This document shows, piece after piece, positions 63,765 to 64,000 of a stretch of 64,000 nucleotides of DNA; the stretch's first letter is position 1, and each line of letters starts with the position of its first letter. The notes under the pieces were generated by a model. It had not been told where the DNA came from. It was given only the letters and a program-made list of their open reading frames with translations, and made no database searches. The translations under genes were made by a program, and so were the position numbers. The stretch comes from Lophius americanus (Eukaryota > Chordata > Actinopteri > Lophiiformes > Lophiidae), in contig JBBDHG010000128.1 of NCBI GenBank assembly GCA_037951165.1, positions 62,001 to 126,000 of the forward strand. The letters are read 5' to 3'.

Positions 63765-64000
63765 CCTGGGTGATAATTATCCGACTAGTGTCCAAGCGGC
63801 GAGCTACACCCTCTAGATCCACAGACACCTCGATCCTTCTTCTGCTGCCTCGGTTATGTTTTTGGTGGCTTTTCTTTCCTGCAACACTCTGATACCAAGG
63901 GGACTGAGTAACCTATGTAGAGTCTGCCCACCTTGTTGGGCTCACAGTGGGCTCTCCACCCATTTCTCCTGCAGTCCCCTGCCAGCTCATGATACTCGGC
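63765..64000 (-). pseudogene. LINE ORF2 C-terminal fragment, runs off the right edge
   Basis: The minus strand reads EYHELAGDCRRNGWRAHCEP then NKVGRLYIGYS, and after a frame change RVLQERKATKNITEAAEEGS then RCLWI and a stop at about 63814. This pattern (ELxxDCRxxGWxxxxxPxEVGCRGF ... ITEAAExASRWLW) is the C terminus of a fish non-LTR retrotransposon ORF2. A frameshift and early stop show it is dead. The rest lies beyond 64000. Confidence 0.75.

Noticed and set aside
63975..64000. Next rimbp2 exon after TTTCTCCTGCAG
   Set aside because: The following codons do not match the expected AQVEAKKEH, and the region reads as a LINE fragment on the minus strand.

Overview
The window looks like a piece of a teleost (probably percomorph) chromosome. 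Evidence: spliced protein-coding exons with canonical GT/AG borders, short introns in the first gene, abundant CA/GT, GA and AGAC microsatellites, and many fish-type interspersed repeats (LINE tails, Tc1/mariner and hAT remnants, a tRNA-derived SINE). No prokaryotic features are present. All gene calls come from reading translations and splice sites by eye; no search was run.

Two genes are supported, both on the + strand, head to tail. (1) The last eight coding exons of noc4l (423-3260, 271 residues plus stop), a nucleolar small-subunit ribosome biogenesis factor; its 5' half lies left of the window. It ends with a poly(A) signal at 3369-3374. (2) The 5' coiled-coil region of rimbp2, a presynaptic RIM-binding protein: five exons (10153-10296, 20141-20305, 56065-56154, 58356-58478, 63227-63319) that are all phase 0/0 and join into one 205-residue open frame. 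Its SH3 and fibronectin domains lie beyond the right edge, and its start was not found. The intron between exons 2 and 3 is about 35.8 kb. NOC4L and RIMBP2 also both lie in the distal part of human 12q24.33, which supports the assignment.

The rest is repeat-rich intergenic and intronic DNA. Recurrent families, named here for convenience: R1, a modular repeat of about 0.3-1 kb with boxes such as TAGGGGGAGCTTTT, about 14 loci on both strands; E, an element of about 550 bp ending in the inverted motif ACCTCCGCCAAGG, six loci; L, an AT-rich repeat carrying a decayed reverse-transcriptase block (GVPQGSILGPL-like), five clear loci; and F, an AT-rich element with inverted ends. Single elements include a 1.25 kb DNA transposon, Tc1/mariner and hAT relics, a SINE with A and B boxes, and two LINE ORF2 C-terminal fragments (38476 and the right edge).

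The most unusual structure is at 38.2-40.4 kb: a tandem duplication of about 1.1 kb whose two units each hold an array of palindromic TTCACGTTATAACGTGA-like motifs in otherwise AT-rich DNA. Other points of interest are an exact 21-bp (one heptad) duplication inside a rimbp2 coiled-coil exon, a 0.5 kb AGAC expansion grown from the internal tract of an E element, and a TATA-bearing, GA-rich candidate alternative promoter near 34.85-35.46 kb in the large rimbp2 intron.
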